Part shown: piece by piece, positions 51,532 to 60,530 of the stretch
How the letters are laid out: the number at the start of each line of letters is the position of its first letter
How positions within the stretch are numbered: the first letter of the stretch is position 1
DNA from: Bacillus sp. T33-2
Lineage (GTDB): Bacteria > Bacillota > Bacilli > Bacillales > Cytobacillaceae
Assembly (NCBI RefSeq): GCF_002860205.1
Contig: NZ_PGVB01000027.1
Coordinates: forward strand, 20,215 to 84,214
Direction of reading: 5' to 3'
Length of the DNA: 64,000 nt
The notes under the pieces: model-generated
Seen by the model: only the letters and a program-made list of their open reading frames with translations
What the model was told of the DNA's origin: nothing
Database searches by the model: none
Made by a program: the position numbers and the translations under genes

Positions 51532-51814
51532 TCTATCTCCTTGCTTTCTATAATCTTCATCAATAAGATTTCAGTTTAGGTAAATAGACCGTATTTCTAG
51601 TATTATAATGTATTTTGGTGAAAAAGCGATAGAAGAGGCTGATTTTGTTGAGGGAGGGCAGGATAAAGGGACTGAATTGTTATGGAACGAGAGGGGATAA
51701 GGAACCTGCAAACTGTGTATGACAAACGATGGCAAAATAAAAGCGCACTATTCCGGCGCTGGCAGAAAGGTTTATCTTTATTTTTGGGTGCTAAGTATTT
51801 AATTGCTAAATGAA

Positions 51815-51984
51815 GGCTTGTCGCAAGGACAAGAAGAATCTGTTCTGTCCCGTAGGCAACCGACGACAGTCGCATCAATGGAAAAAATCTCCAGAGCTTT
51901 TAATTTGTTCATTTCTTGGTCGCCCAACTCATGTGTTTTCAAAGGTTTTCCTATTAATAGTCTTTTAACCGAAAATAATTGCAT
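51815..51984 (-). pseudogene. N-terminal remnant of a KimA/YdaO-like APC transporter
   Basis: From ATG 51984, after GGAGG, the frame reads MQLFSVKRLLIGKPLKTHEL then QEMNKLKALEIFSIDA. The next frame continues SSVAYGTEQILLVLATS. This is the start of KimA (YdaO), the APC-type potassium importer. A one-base insertion (GATGCGACTGTC in place of GATGCGCTGTC, near 51879) breaks the frame, and only about 57 of about 600 codons remain, so it cannot be active. Confidence 0.85.
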
Positions 51985-52487
51985 AAAATCCTCCAAGGGC
52001 AGCTATGTGTCAAACATTACAAATAGCTCCACCCATGGACTTAGTCAAACCTTTTTCATTGCCGGGATTGTTTAGAAATGTGTATTGGCTTTTACAATGG
52101 GTAATGTGGATGTTCATCCAGCAAACTCCTGATGGCAGGATTTTTGTTTTCATTTAAACGCATTGTTAGTTATTTCAAATTGAAGGATAGATTTCAGGTC
52201 TCAAGGGAGGATTTTGTCTTTCATAGCTTTTAGGATGGACAGGTTTCGGCTGTGGAGTGAGGATTTTGTCTTTCATGCCCATACATTCACGCTTCCACCA
52301 TCTTTTTCAAAAGGTGAAAACTCAATATAACAAAGAGATCCATTGAAAGTCCGCCACCAGCATGAACGGGTTTTTTTAAATTAGGCCTAAAGATGAAACC
52401 GTACCGGTTCCATCTTTAGGCCTCCAAATAGGAGAATTATTGAACTGTAAAAGACCATGGAGTTCATTTTGGTTAAAATCTGCAGGT
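51985..52487 (+). other. Intergenic region with degenerate repeat copies
   Basis: About 500 bases without a supported gene. It holds two degenerate GGACA-family copies (GAGGATTTTGTCTTTCAT at about 52208 and 52258, with AGGATGGACAGGTTT between) at 52190-52282, and a long perfect-stem hairpin at 52383-52423. I checked the part upstream of the KimA remnant for a c-di-AMP riboswitch and saw no convincing one. Confidence 0.5.
52383..52423. terminator. Long inverted repeat, likely bidirectional terminator
   Basis: AGGCCTAAAGATG pairs with CATCTTTAGGCCT, and inner AACCG with CGGTT, around a short loop. One mismatch. Downstream sequence on the minus strand is AATTTAAAAAAA. Confidence 0.7.
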
Positions 52488-52694
52488 TTAATCCCGCTGG
52501 TGGGAGCCTTTCAAGGATGCTGTCGCACCTCTGTGACCTTCTTCTTTTGTGAATTTATCAACGCGGCCGGCATTTTCAATGTCCCCGGTTGCTTTGTAGC
52601 CAGCTATTTCGGCATTAGTAGTCGTCCCGTACAGGCCCATGCCAGCGAGTTCAACATTTATTTTTTCCTGGCGGATATCCTTTTTATTTTCCAT
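52488..52694 (-). CDS. Small hydrophilic protein, 68 aa
   Basis: 68 residues from ATG 52694; GGAGG lies eight bases upstream. The product, starting MENKKDIRQEKINVELAGMG, is polar and rich in Lys, Gly, Ala and Thr, with no membrane part. Its composition recalls small spore proteins, but I cannot assign a family. Confidence 0.65.
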   Translation of the reverse strand: MENKKDIRQEKINVELAGMGLYGTTTNAEIAGYKATGDIENAGRVDKFTKEEGHRGATASLKGSHQRD

Positions 52695-52757
52695 TATTTC
52701 CACCTCCTAACCATAATGTCTCCTTCGAGGAAGCAGTTATGCTGAAAAAGTACATTG

Positions 52758-53834
52758 TTAGCGGTCCATTATTTTAAAACTTTGTACTTCAGCGTCAGAA
52801 ATAATATTGTTGATCAGCTCTTTTACTGATTGTGCTTTCGCTAACCTCAGACTTTGTCCAGCCCATAATGACATGTACTCCGGATTGTTTTGCAGTGCCG
52901 CGGCTTTTCTTAAGCCTGTGGTGAGGGTGTTTTGAACAGGGAATGCAGGGAAGTCGCTTTCAAAGGGGGCCATGTTTGTGATAAATTCGTTGTTGATTCC
53001 CCTGGCCGGCTTCCCGGAGAATGCTCTTGTTATCACAGTGTCATCCTCTGATGAATTAATAATCGCTTCTTTGTGCATAGGATGGGCGCCGCTTTCCTCA
53101 CATGTCAATAACGCGGTCCCAAGCTGAACCGCCTGTGCTCCTAGGCATAAAGCAGCCAACAAACCTCTTCCGTCCATTATACCTCCAGACGCGATGACTG
53201 GTATACGGACCTGGTCAGCAGCCTGTGGAATAAGGGACATCAAACCAATGAGGCCTGATTGGGTGCCGCCAATGAAGGTTCCACGGTGGCCACCGGCTTC
53301 GCTTCCCTGGAGAACTATCGCATCCATGCCAGTGTCTTCAACCATGATGGCTTCTTTCACGGTTGTTGCAGTGCCTATGGTAAAAATCCCTTCTTCTTTA
53401 AGTTTTTCAACGGTATTCGTTTCTGGCAGCCCAAATGTAAAAGAGCAAACTGCTACCTTTACTTCAAGCGCGATTTCCAATTGCTCGTTGAAGTGATTAT
53501 GGATGTTTTCAATGCTGAATTTTTCATCAGGTACCCCCAGTTTTTCACGAATTGATTTTAAAAGATTGTTCGCCTTTTTAATTTCATTTTCGTTTGGCTC
53601 CATTTCGGTGGGGATGAACAAGTTGACGCCAAATGGCTTTGAAGTTTGATTTTTTATTTCTCTGATTTGGTTTCTTAATTGTTCGGGAGCCAAATATCCT
53701 GCACCTATCATCCCTAGTCCGCCTGCATCTGATACAGTGACCACAAGTTTAGTTGTCGTAATTCCACCAGCCATTGGCGCCTGGATAATGGGATATTTAA
53801 TCTTCAGCTTCGATGCTAATTCAGTGTTCCACAT
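52758..53834 (-). CDS. Nitronate monooxygenase (NMO/2-nitropropane dioxygenase family)
   Basis: 358 residues from ATG 53834 after GGAGG. A TIM-barrel flavoenzyme with PIIQAPMAGG (FMN site), VLQGSEAGGHRG and IPVIASGGIMDGRGLLAALC, all standard NMO motifs. It oxidises toxic alkyl nitronates with FMN and oxygen. The extra N-terminal 12 codons of the open frame have no ribosome site. A second relative is at 62.6 kb. Confidence 0.92.
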   Translation of the reverse strand: MWNTELASKLKIKYPIIQAPMAGGITTTKLVVTVSDAGGLGMIGAGYLAPEQLRNQIREIKNQTSKPFGVNLFIPTEMEPNENEIKKANNLLKSIREKLGVPDEKFSIENIHNHFNEQLEIALEVKVAVCSFTFGLPETNTVEKLKEEGIFTIGTATTVKEAIMVEDTGMDAIVLQGSEAGGHRGTFIGGTQSGLIGLMSLIPQAADQVRIPVIASGGIMDGRGLLAALCLGAQAVQLGTALLTCEESGAHPMHKEAIINSSEDDTVITRAFSGKPARGINNEFITNMAPFESDFPAFPVQNTLTTGLRKAAALQNNPEYMSLWAGQSLRLAKAQSVKELINNIISDAEVQSFKIMDR

Positions 53835-54027
53835 ATACAATCCTCCGAAACTATGCCTTGACTTCATCATAACTTTCTAGAATTTTTCAGTAAAGCGAGA
53901 ATTTTACAAAATCATAAGATGGTATAATCCAGGAGAGGACGTGTATTTGTGTGCAAAAACATAAGATGTACATGGGGCGTTTTGTGTTTCCGGCATTTAC
54001 ATAGATGATTAGTGAGGTGGCAAACCG

Positions 54028-54530
54028 TTGTCGTATGTTCAAGATCTTAGGAGGTTTGTTGGGAAGCAGCCAATTATTACTGTCGGTGCAACCATACTGG
54101 TTGTAAACAAAAAACGGGAAATCTTATTTCAACATCGCTCTGATACGCTTGATTGGGGATTGCCAGGAGGATCAATGGAACTAGGAGAAAGTTTGGAAGA
54201 AACTGCATTTCGTGAACTGAAAGAAGAAACCGGGCTCGCTGCTAATCAGTTTCAATTAATCGAGGTATTTTCAGGTCCTGATTTCTATTTCCGATATCCA
54301 GTCCTGATTTCTATTTCCGATATCCAAATGGTGATGAAACCTATAGTGTGATTCATTTATACCGAGCATTTGATGTTAAAGGTTCACTTGAAATGCTAGA
54401 TGGAGAAAGTCTCGATATGCAATTTTTCAGCAGGGAGACATTGCCTGCAAAAATTGAGAAAAGGGCCAAAGCTTTAATTGAACGCTTGGGTGAACGAATA
54501 TGGAATCTTGATAGTTCTTATGGGCGTTGA
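54028..54530 (+). pseudogene. NUDIX hydrolase gene broken by a 26-bp tandem duplication
   Basis: From TTG 54028 (GAGGTGG six bases upstream) the frame encodes a NUDIX start with the full box GGSMELGESLEETAFRELKE (about 52-71). It then hits an exact direct repeat: 54275-54300 is copied at 54301-54326 (starts GTCCTGATTT, ends GATATCCA). The 26-base gain shifts the frame, and translation stops at 54349. The correct frame resumes from about 54327 as NGDETYSVIHLYRAFDVKGS and ends at 54530. Removing either copy restores about 158 residues. The catalytic box is intact, so loss of one copy could reactivate it. Confidence 0.9.
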
Positions 54531-54558
54531 TTAGTGATTTTTATAACCATTGTAAAAG

Positions 54559-54588
54559 GACTGGCTCGCACGCCAGTCTACTTTTTTA
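54559..54588 (+). terminator. Rho-independent terminator
   Basis: GACTGGC / GCCAGTC stem with a 6-base loop, then TACTTTTTT. It lies downstream of the NUDIX gene. Confidence 0.88.
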
Positions 54589-54602
54589 TCATAAACTTCA
54601 GG

Positions 54603-55553
54603 CTATCTAAACCAACCCTTTTTCCTGAACCACAAAGCCATTCCAACCCCAATGGCGAGCATCACGAATAAGACAAGGAAATAACCATATTTCCATGTTA
54701 GTTCAGGCATATTTTCAAAATTCATCCCGTATATGCCGGCGATGAAGGTAAGCGGCATGAAAATGGTCGTAATCACGGTCAATACTTTCATTACCCGGTT
54801 TGTCTGGTGTGAGTTGATGGATAAGTAACTGTCACGGATATCGGTGGTGAGTTCCCGGTTTGCCTCGATCATTTCTGTCAATTTCAATAAATGATCATGT
54901 ATATCAGAGAAATAGTACTTTTTTTCAAGAATGCCTTCCAGCCTCTGAGAGTTTATCATCCTGTAGACAAGGTCTCTCATCGGTGTAACGGTTTGCCTCA
55001 AAGAGACAAGATCATGCCGGGTGTCGAATAAGTTTTCAAGCAGGTACTCCATTGTCCGGCCTTTTGAATTTTCGTCAATCTCATTCAGATTGTCTTCAAT
55101 GGAATATAACGCTGGAAAATAATTATCCACGATTTGATCAAGGACATGGTACAGGACTTGTGATGGATCCCATTTTTCCGGCGTTTTTGAAGACTGGAGG
55201 CGATTCCACACTTCGTCAATCTCGATGCACGGATGCTTATGGAAAGTCACAATATAGTTTGCTCCCAAAAAAAGATCGACTTCATCCCTTGTAAATGAAC
55301 CGGGACGGAGCGCCTGTGTCACAAAAAACGTACAGTCTTCATAGTAATCCAGTTTCGGCCGCTGGAGAGTATGAATGCAATCCTCGATCGCCAGCGGGTG
55401 AAAATTCAACGGTGTCCTTAAATGCTCTGCTTCATACATGGTGGGATTATTAAAGTCAATCCAATACCACTTATAATCTCCGGAAAGAACCTCATCAATA
55501 GAGAGGCCTTTTACAATTTCATTGTTTTTTGTAATTGCCAGTGTTCTGATCAT
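54603..55553 (-). CDS. corA: CorA family magnesium transporter
   Basis: 316 residues. The cytoplasmic N-terminal domain leads to two C-terminal membrane helices separated by the YGMNFENMPEL loop with the GMN selectivity motif. CorA forms a pentameric Mg2+ channel. The C-terminus ends with a basic Trp-rich tail (LWFRKKGWF). It lies alone, convergent with the broken NUDIX gene. Confidence 0.94.
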   Translation of the reverse strand: MIRTLAITKNNEIVKGLSIDEVLSGDYKWYWIDFNNPTMYEAEHLRTPLNFHPLAIEDCIHTLQRPKLDYYEDCTFFVTQALRPGSFTRDEVDLFLGANYIVTFHKHPCIEIDEVWNRLQSSKTPEKWDPSQVLYHVLDQIVDNYFPALYSIEDNLNEIDENSKGRTMEYLLENLFDTRHDLVSLRQTVTPMRDLVYRMINSQRLEGILEKKYYFSDIHDHLLKLTEMIEANRELTTDIRDSYLSINSHQTNRVMKVLTVITTIFMPLTFIAGIYGMNFENMPELTWKYGYFLVLFVMLAIGVGMALWFRKKGWFR

Positions 55554-55735
55554 GTTTACTCCTTGCCTTCATTCGGTTCATCCCCTCAATCATATTCAAA
55601 TTAGGAAAGAAAGAAAAGGATTAGGGACCAAAAAAACAGATCAACTTTTATGAGGTGAAAAGATTGGGTAATTAGATGAAGGATTTGGTATTCTAATCAA
55701 AGAGTAGTGAATACCGAGAAAGAGGAGGCCAAAAA

Positions 55736-55972
55736 ATGAGTGAATGCAAAGAGAACCATAGCCCAGAAGACGTAAGAACGAAATATGTAACCCAGGCTGA
55801 GCATCTGCCGGATGACATGAAGCCTTTGTTTGAGGACTTTTTTGTCCAGGAGCATACCCAAGACCTGTTGAATGAAGTTTTCCATCTCCTTAAAAAATAT
55901 GACCTGGCATCAGAAGAGGAAAAGAGTGCCCGCAACAACTGGCTGTATATGGTTTTAAGAAACACAAAATAG
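55736..55972 (+). CDS. Small hypothetical protein, 78 aa
   Basis: A 78-residue acidic helical protein starting MSECKENHSPEDVRTKYVTQ. AGGAGG precedes ATG 55736. Sequence is soluble with many Glu and Lys; no family recognised. GAGGCGC / GCGCCTC stem with TTTT at 55981-56008 is its terminator. Confidence 0.72.
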   Translation: MSECKENHSPEDVRTKYVTQAEHLPDDMKPLFEDFFVQEHTQDLLNEVFHLLKKYDLASEEEKSARNNWLYMVLRNTK

Positions 55973-55980
55973 ATAAGAAG

Positions 55981-56008
55981 GAGGCGCGCATGGCGCCTCT
56001 TTTCATTT
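55981..56008 (+). terminator. Rho-independent terminator
   Basis: GAGGCGC / GCGCCTC with a short loop, then TTTTC and further T-rich sequence. Confidence 0.85.
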
Positions 56009-56148
56009 TTATAGGCACCCGGCAGGAAGGAGAATGTTTACGAAAAAGACACAAAAAAACCTATTGCCAATAAAAATCCAAAGGTATATGATTAGGTGGT
56101 TATTTCGAAATCTAAAATAATTTTACCAACCTAAAGGAAGAGGGAAGC

Positions 56149-57396
56149 ATGCAAAACAGTCAGGAAATCAACCAGTGGAATGAAAAAAACAGCATTGTGA
56201 ACGGTGTAGCATCGACAGTTGTACTGAATATGAGCAATAACTATTTCGCATTATTTGCAATTGGGGTTCTAGGTGCTACAAACTATCAGGTGGGACTTAT
56301 TAGCTCGCTCCCTCAGATCATTGGTTTGGCTGCGATAATTATCTGCTCGGTTATTATGGGCAGGCTGAATGAAAAGAAACGGTTCACTGGCTATTCTATT
56401 TTATTTACACGTTTATTTCTGATTGGGATGTTTTTTGTTGTTTTTCTTCCTTATGAATACAGGGCATGGGTGTTTGTGCTCTTGGTCGGTTTTATGAACC
56501 TGCCCGGGTCATTCGCAAACCTCAGCTGGCAATCTTTTATTGGCGACCTGATTCCTGATAACAGGAGGAGCGGTTTTTTCAGTGAGCGCAACAAGGCACT
56601 CACGATTGCGGGAATGATTGCTACCCTGGCGGTTGGCCTGTGCCTTCAAATGTTTGATAAAAGTAATCCTGTACCATATCAGATGTTGTTTGCTGTCGCA
56701 TTCATATTTGGTTTAATTGAAGTGTACTATTTAAACAGACATATAGAGACAAAAAAAGAACTGCCGGCGCAGAAGAGAAAATCAACTGTGAACTGGAGTG
56801 TTTACCGTTACAAGCCCTTTTTGTACTTTATAATTTGCGGATTGTTTTTTAACTTTGCCTGGCAAATGGCATGGCCGCTGTTCAGTATATACCAGATAAA
56901 ATTTGCCCATGCAACAGGGTTTTGGATCAGCATCTTTACGGTCGCTAACCAGGTTGCCCAGATTGTGAGCTTTAAGTGGTGGGGAAGAATGGCGGATAAG
57001 TATAGCAACGCGAAAATGCTTGCGGTCTGTGGGGTTGGAATGGCAACTGCCCCGGTGCTGACCATACTTTCCGCAAACATGATCTACTTGACTTTTGTTA
57101 ACCTGATTACAGGCGTATTTGTTTCCGGAACTGTCCTGCTTTTATTTAACCAGCTGCTTGAGGTGACAAAGGAGGAGAACCGCGGCAGCTACATTGCCCA
57201 GTATAATATCCTGCTTGCTTTTGTTGGTTTTGTCGCGCCCCAGTTTGGCGTTTATCTGCTCGAGCAGACAAGTATGGATACTGCGATGTATATTTCGGGA
57301 AGTTTACGGGCGGTCAGCGGCGGAGTGTTTATGTTATTTTATTTTAGCATTCACAAAAAGCGTATTTTTTCCAGGAAAGTGGCTGTCGGGCATTGA
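56149..57396 (+). CDS. MFS transporter
   Basis: 415 residues with about twelve membrane segments. Early loops contain NMSNNYFALFAIGVLGATNY and GRLNEKKRFTGYSI, with SERNKALTIAGMIATLAVGL after helix 4. It is of the MFS type without the exact motif A of sugar transporters. GGAAGAGGGAAG precedes ATG 56149. Substrate unknown. A hairpin terminator follows at 57411-57448. Confidence 0.85.
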   Translation: MQNSQEINQWNEKNSIVNGVASTVVLNMSNNYFALFAIGVLGATNYQVGLISSLPQIIGLAAIIICSVIMGRLNEKKRFTGYSILFTRLFLIGMFFVVFLPYEYRAWVFVLLVGFMNLPGSFANLSWQSFIGDLIPDNRRSGFFSERNKALTIAGMIATLAVGLCLQMFDKSNPVPYQMLFAVAFIFGLIEVYYLNRHIETKKELPAQKRKSTVNWSVYRYKPFLYFIICGLFFNFAWQMAWPLFSIYQIKFAHATGFWISIFTVANQVAQIVSFKWWGRMADKYSNAKMLAVCGVGMATAPVLTILSANMIYLTFVNLITGVFVSGTVLLLFNQLLEVTKEENRGSYIAQYNILLAFVGFVAPQFGVYLLEQTSMDTAMYISGSLRAVSGGVFMLFYFSIHKKRIFSRKVAVGH

Positions 57397-57410
57397 TGCA
57401 GCCTGTGGTT

Positions 57411-57448
57411 GCCCTCTATTCGTTAAGGAATGGAGGGCATTTTTAATT
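57411..57448 (+). terminator. Rho-independent terminator
   Basis: GCCCTCTATTC pairs with GAATGGAGGGC (one mismatch), then ATTTTTAATTT. Confidence 0.8.
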
Positions 57449-57543
57449 TATTGTGCGTGCACATGATGTGTGCCTATTCATAAATCGCACCCGGTTCATA
57501 ATCTTTTAAGGAAAGAAACCATTAAATTTGGGGAGGAAATGGG

Positions 57544-57777
57544 ATGCATACACAATTTCAGCCAATGCCACATGTTGACGGCAACTTCATTCAAATCGAA
57601 AACGACAATAGGCAGTGGGGTTTTGGGCGGCCATGGGGATTTGGACCTTTCCTTGGAGGATTCGCAGGGGGATTATTGGCAGGCGCCTTGATCCAGCCGC
57701 CATATTACTATCCTTATCCGTATTACACTTACCCATACTATCCATACTACCCATATGGCGGCTACGGCTTCTATTGA
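57544..57777 (+). CDS. Small Tyr/Pro/Gly-rich protein
   Basis: 77 residues. A polar start (MHTQFQPMPHVDGNF) is followed by a glycine-rich hydrophobic stretch (GPFLGGFAGGLLAGALI) and a tail of repeated Tyr and Pro (YYYPYPYYTYPYYPYYPYGG). Tyr-rich tails of this kind are common in spore coat and envelope proteins, where tyrosines can be cross-linked. GGGGAGGAA precedes ATG 57544. Role inferred from composition only. Confidence 0.72.
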   Translation: MHTQFQPMPHVDGNFIQIENDNRQWGFGRPWGFGPFLGGFAGGLLAGALIQPPYYYPYPYYTYPYYPYYPYGGYGFY

Positions 57778-57790
57778 TAAAAGCAGCCTT

Positions 57791-57827
57791 AGAACCATTC
57801 ACCTGGCTCAAGTGGATGGTTTTTTAT
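57791..57827 (+). terminator. Rho-independent terminator
   Basis: AACCATTCAC pairs with GTGGATGGTT (one mismatch), then TTTT. Confidence 0.85.
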
Positions 57828-57985
57828 GGAAAACGGATTGAATTAGTACAAGGAATATGGTATATTATTCCTTGTATTTTCCTGAAAAATCAGATAAGAT
57901 AAAATCGATAATAAACTGAAAAGTCGGTTTATTATTTTGATAGGTTCTTTGAATAGAGAGAAATAGTTTCACTGGGGGAGATATC

Positions 57986-58849
57986 TTGAAAAAAACATTG
58001 TTTAAAGCGGGAATCGTGTTTATTTTAATACTTTTCCTGGCAGCACTGCCGATGATAATGAAAGTGAACGAAAAAGGGGATTCGATTGACTGGAACATGG
58101 AGAAGCTGCCGGAAATTTACGCAAGCTTCATAATTGAAATGAGCCAGGGAAGCCTCGGTACATACCAACTGGGGCAACAGGAAAGGGAAATCAGTGCCGA
58201 TATTGGCAATAACTTTGTCACAAGCCTTGAAATAGTCCTCGTCGGTGTAATCGCCGGAGTTGTCCTGAGCATTTTTTTCGGAATTTTTATCAGCCGTTTC
58301 CGGTTTACGAGAATAATCAATCTAATGATCAATCTGCTTGCTGCAATACCAGACTTTATTTTAATCATAGTCAGTTTGATTATCGCAGTTAAGATATTTA
58401 AACAGACGGGCATCAGGGTCATTTCTCTTCGGCCTGATACTGGGGCGTTAAATATTTGGTTCCCTATGATTCTTGTCAGCCTTGCTCCCACGCTATACTT
58501 ATTTAAGCTTGTAGGTGTCAAATACTTTCAGACTAGTGGTGAGGATTACATCAGGACCGCAGTGGCGAAGGGAATGGGTGTCAACTACATCAATTTTCAC
58601 CATGTTTTTAAAAACGTAGAGCCGTTCATTGTAGCTGAATTGACAAAAGTGATTTCACTGGCAATCGGCAACCTATTTATTATTGAATATTTACTCAATG
58701 TATCAGGAATCACCAAGTTTATCTTTCAGAGCAATGAGGTTCAGCCAATTGCGATAGGCCTTTTCTGCATGCTGCTTATTTCCGTTGCCGTTTATTTTTC
58801 GGTGAGAGCATTACTCTATCTTTTTAAAAGAGGTTTTGTGTATGAATAA
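57986..58849 (+). CDS. ABC transporter permease, DppB/OppB type
   Basis: 287 residues from a TTG at 57986, five bases after GGGGGAG. Six membrane segments and the ATPase-contact (EAA-like) loop EDYIRTAVAKGMGVNYINF (about residues 184-202) identify the oligopeptide permease family. It pairs with the next gene to make a heterodimeric pore. No substrate-binding protein or ATPase gene is adjacent, so the rest of the importer must be encoded elsewhere. Confidence 0.85.
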   Translation: MKKTLFKAGIVFILILFLAALPMIMKVNEKGDSIDWNMEKLPEIYASFIIEMSQGSLGTYQLGQQEREISADIGNNFVTSLEIVLVGVIAGVVLSIFFGIFISRFRFTRIINLMINLLAAIPDFILIIVSLIIAVKIFKQTGIRVISLRPDTGALNIWFPMILVSLAPTLYLFKLVGVKYFQTSGEDYIRTAVAKGMGVNYINFHHVFKNVEPFIVAELTKVISLAIGNLFIIEYLLNVSGITKFIFQSNEVQPIAIGLFCMLLISVAVYFSVRALLYLFKRGFVYE

Positions 58850-59933
58850 ACTGCTTCGAATCAATTTTCCGCTTTATATCGGAGTGTTCCTTGTCTCGAT
58901 CCTGCTGTTTTTGGCGATTTTCGGACCGTCGTTAGCTCCCCATGAGTTGACGGACCAATTCAAAACGAAATACATAGACGGGGATGTGGTTGCTCCGCCC
59001 GTCAAACCATTTGAAACAAAGGAATGGCCATTGGGGACAGACCGGTGGGGGTATGACCTTGCGTCAAAGATATTGATTGGAATCAGGTACACTATTTTTG
59101 TAGCGCTTGCGGTCACATTTATCAAAATGGTTGTTGGCACGGTCATCGGCATTTATGTAGGGACGTGGAAAAGGTCTCCACAGTGGCTTGTTGCATTTGA
59201 AAATGCTTGGGGTTATGTTCCGCTCTTTTTAATCCTGTATTTTTTCCTTAGGCCGATTACGTTCAACAGCCCGCTTGAGGCCAATAAACTGATTTGGTAC
59301 TTTATCCTGATCGCATCTGCTGTCAGCATTCCAAGCATCATCTCATCAGTAAGGCAGAAGACGCAGGAAGTGAATAAATCGGTTTTTATCGAGGCTGCGC
59401 GCGCCCTAGGTGCTGGAAAGAACCGCATGGTCTGGAGGCATATCTTTCCACAAATGAAAGAATCCTTGCTGATCATGTTTGTATTAGAGATTGTTTATGT
59501 CATAACGATGATGGGCCAGCTCGCTCTCGTCAATATTTTTTTAGGCGGAACATACATGACCTTCGACCCGATTCTTTACCACTCAATTACACAGGAACTT
59601 TCCGGGCTGGTTGGACAGAACAGGAGCGCGATTTACGGTGCTGATAAATTCGTTTTACTTCTGCCGTTCGGTACGCTCATCTTAATAACAATCGCTTTCA
59701 GCCTGCTCGCAAATGGCTTGAAAAACCGTTTCCAGTCCAACTATCAGAGAAACCCATGGATTAAAACCGGACAGGAGCCACGGCTTATACCTCAGCGCAA
59801 AAATTACAGCGCACAGTCAAAACTGTGGCCGTTAAGAGGAGAAAGACTGGCCGTGCTGCTGTTGCTGCTCGTGTTTGTGCTAGCCAGTCTTTATGTTCTG
59901 GGCGGCGACGGATGGAAAATGGCTTCAAAATAA
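58842..59933 (+). CDS. ABC transporter permease, DppC/OppC type
   Basis: 363 residues from ATG 58842, overlapping the previous stop by eight bases; AGAGG is eight bases upstream. The N-terminal loop ends PLGTDRWGYDL, as in OppC, and the EAA loop is EAARALGAGKNRMVWRHIFP. An extra C-terminal membrane segment (LAVLLLLLVFVLASLYVLG) follows the normal domain. A hairpin terminator is at 59953-59986. Confidence 0.85.
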   Translation: MNKLLRINFPLYIGVFLVSILLFLAIFGPSLAPHELTDQFKTKYIDGDVVAPPVKPFETKEWPLGTDRWGYDLASKILIGIRYTIFVALAVTFIKMVVGTVIGIYVGTWKRSPQWLVAFENAWGYVPLFLILYFFLRPITFNSPLEANKLIWYFILIASAVSIPSIISSVRQKTQEVNKSVFIEAARALGAGKNRMVWRHIFPQMKESLLIMFVLEIVYVITMMGQLALVNIFLGGTYMTFDPILYHSITQELSGLVGQNRSAIYGADKFVLLLPFGTLILITIAFSLLANGLKNRFQSNYQRNPWIKTGQEPRLIPQRKNYSAQSKLWPLRGERLAVLLLLLVFVLASLYVLGGDGWKMASK

Positions 59934-59952
59934 GCTTTATGCTGTGCTTAAT

Positions 59953-59986
59953 GAACCCTGATGAATCTACATCGGGGTTTTTGTCA
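59953..59986 (+). terminator. Rho-independent terminator
   Basis: AACCCTGATG pairs with CATCGGGGTT (one mismatch) around a short loop, then TTTG. Confidence 0.8.
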
Positions 59987-60084
59987 TGATTGATGTTGCG
60001 TTTTCTTGTCTGGGTTCACTGTTGGTATAATGGTGAGTAAGAATTAAATCGAGTGATGCCAATATAAAAACAAGGAGAATACAT

Positions 60085-60509
60085 ATGCAAATCAATCTTG
60101 AAGGAAGAAAAGCCGTCGTTACGGAATCTTCGGAAGGAATAGGTTATGCGATTGCAAAAGAGTTTGTCCGGGCCGATGGCAATCAAAAGCAGCGCTCCTT
60201 GCCCTTTTGAGAGGCTTGGCAGAAAGCCTCTCTGGAAGCGGGGTTACCGTTAACACATTCATACCAGGACCGACAAAAACGGAAAAATTGAGCGGTTTTT
60301 ATGAAAGCACGGGCCAGGAAACCCGAAAAACATTTGAAGAAATAGAATCAGAGGTGTTCAATACCTCTTTGTCAACATCTCTGATTAAACGTTTCGTTAC
60401 CCCAAAAGAAGTAGCGGATCTTATCGTTTTCCTTGAGTCAGAACAAGCTTCCGGCATTACAGGTTCATCATTTCGGGATCATGGCGCCATAATGAGGAAC
60501 ATTATTTAG
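60085..60509 (+). pseudogene. Short-chain dehydrogenase with an internal deletion
   Basis: From ATG 60085 (CAAGGAG upstream) the start is that of an SDR (INLEGRKAVVTESSEGIGYA) but stops after about 41 codons. Another frame resumes with SKAALLALLRGLAESLSGSG and VTVNTFIPGPTKTEKLSG, ending at 60507. Between them about 100 codons, including the NAG motif and the catalytic Tyr, are missing, and the join at about 60180 is out of frame. It is a deletion pseudogene. Confidence 0.85.
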
Positions 60510-60530
60510 AGTCATTAGGGGATCAATAGG

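Noticed and set aside
51985..52120. c-di-AMP (ydaO) riboswitch upstream of the KimA remnant
   Set aside because: KimA genes often have one, but I could not find its conserved core bases here; a covariance search would decide.
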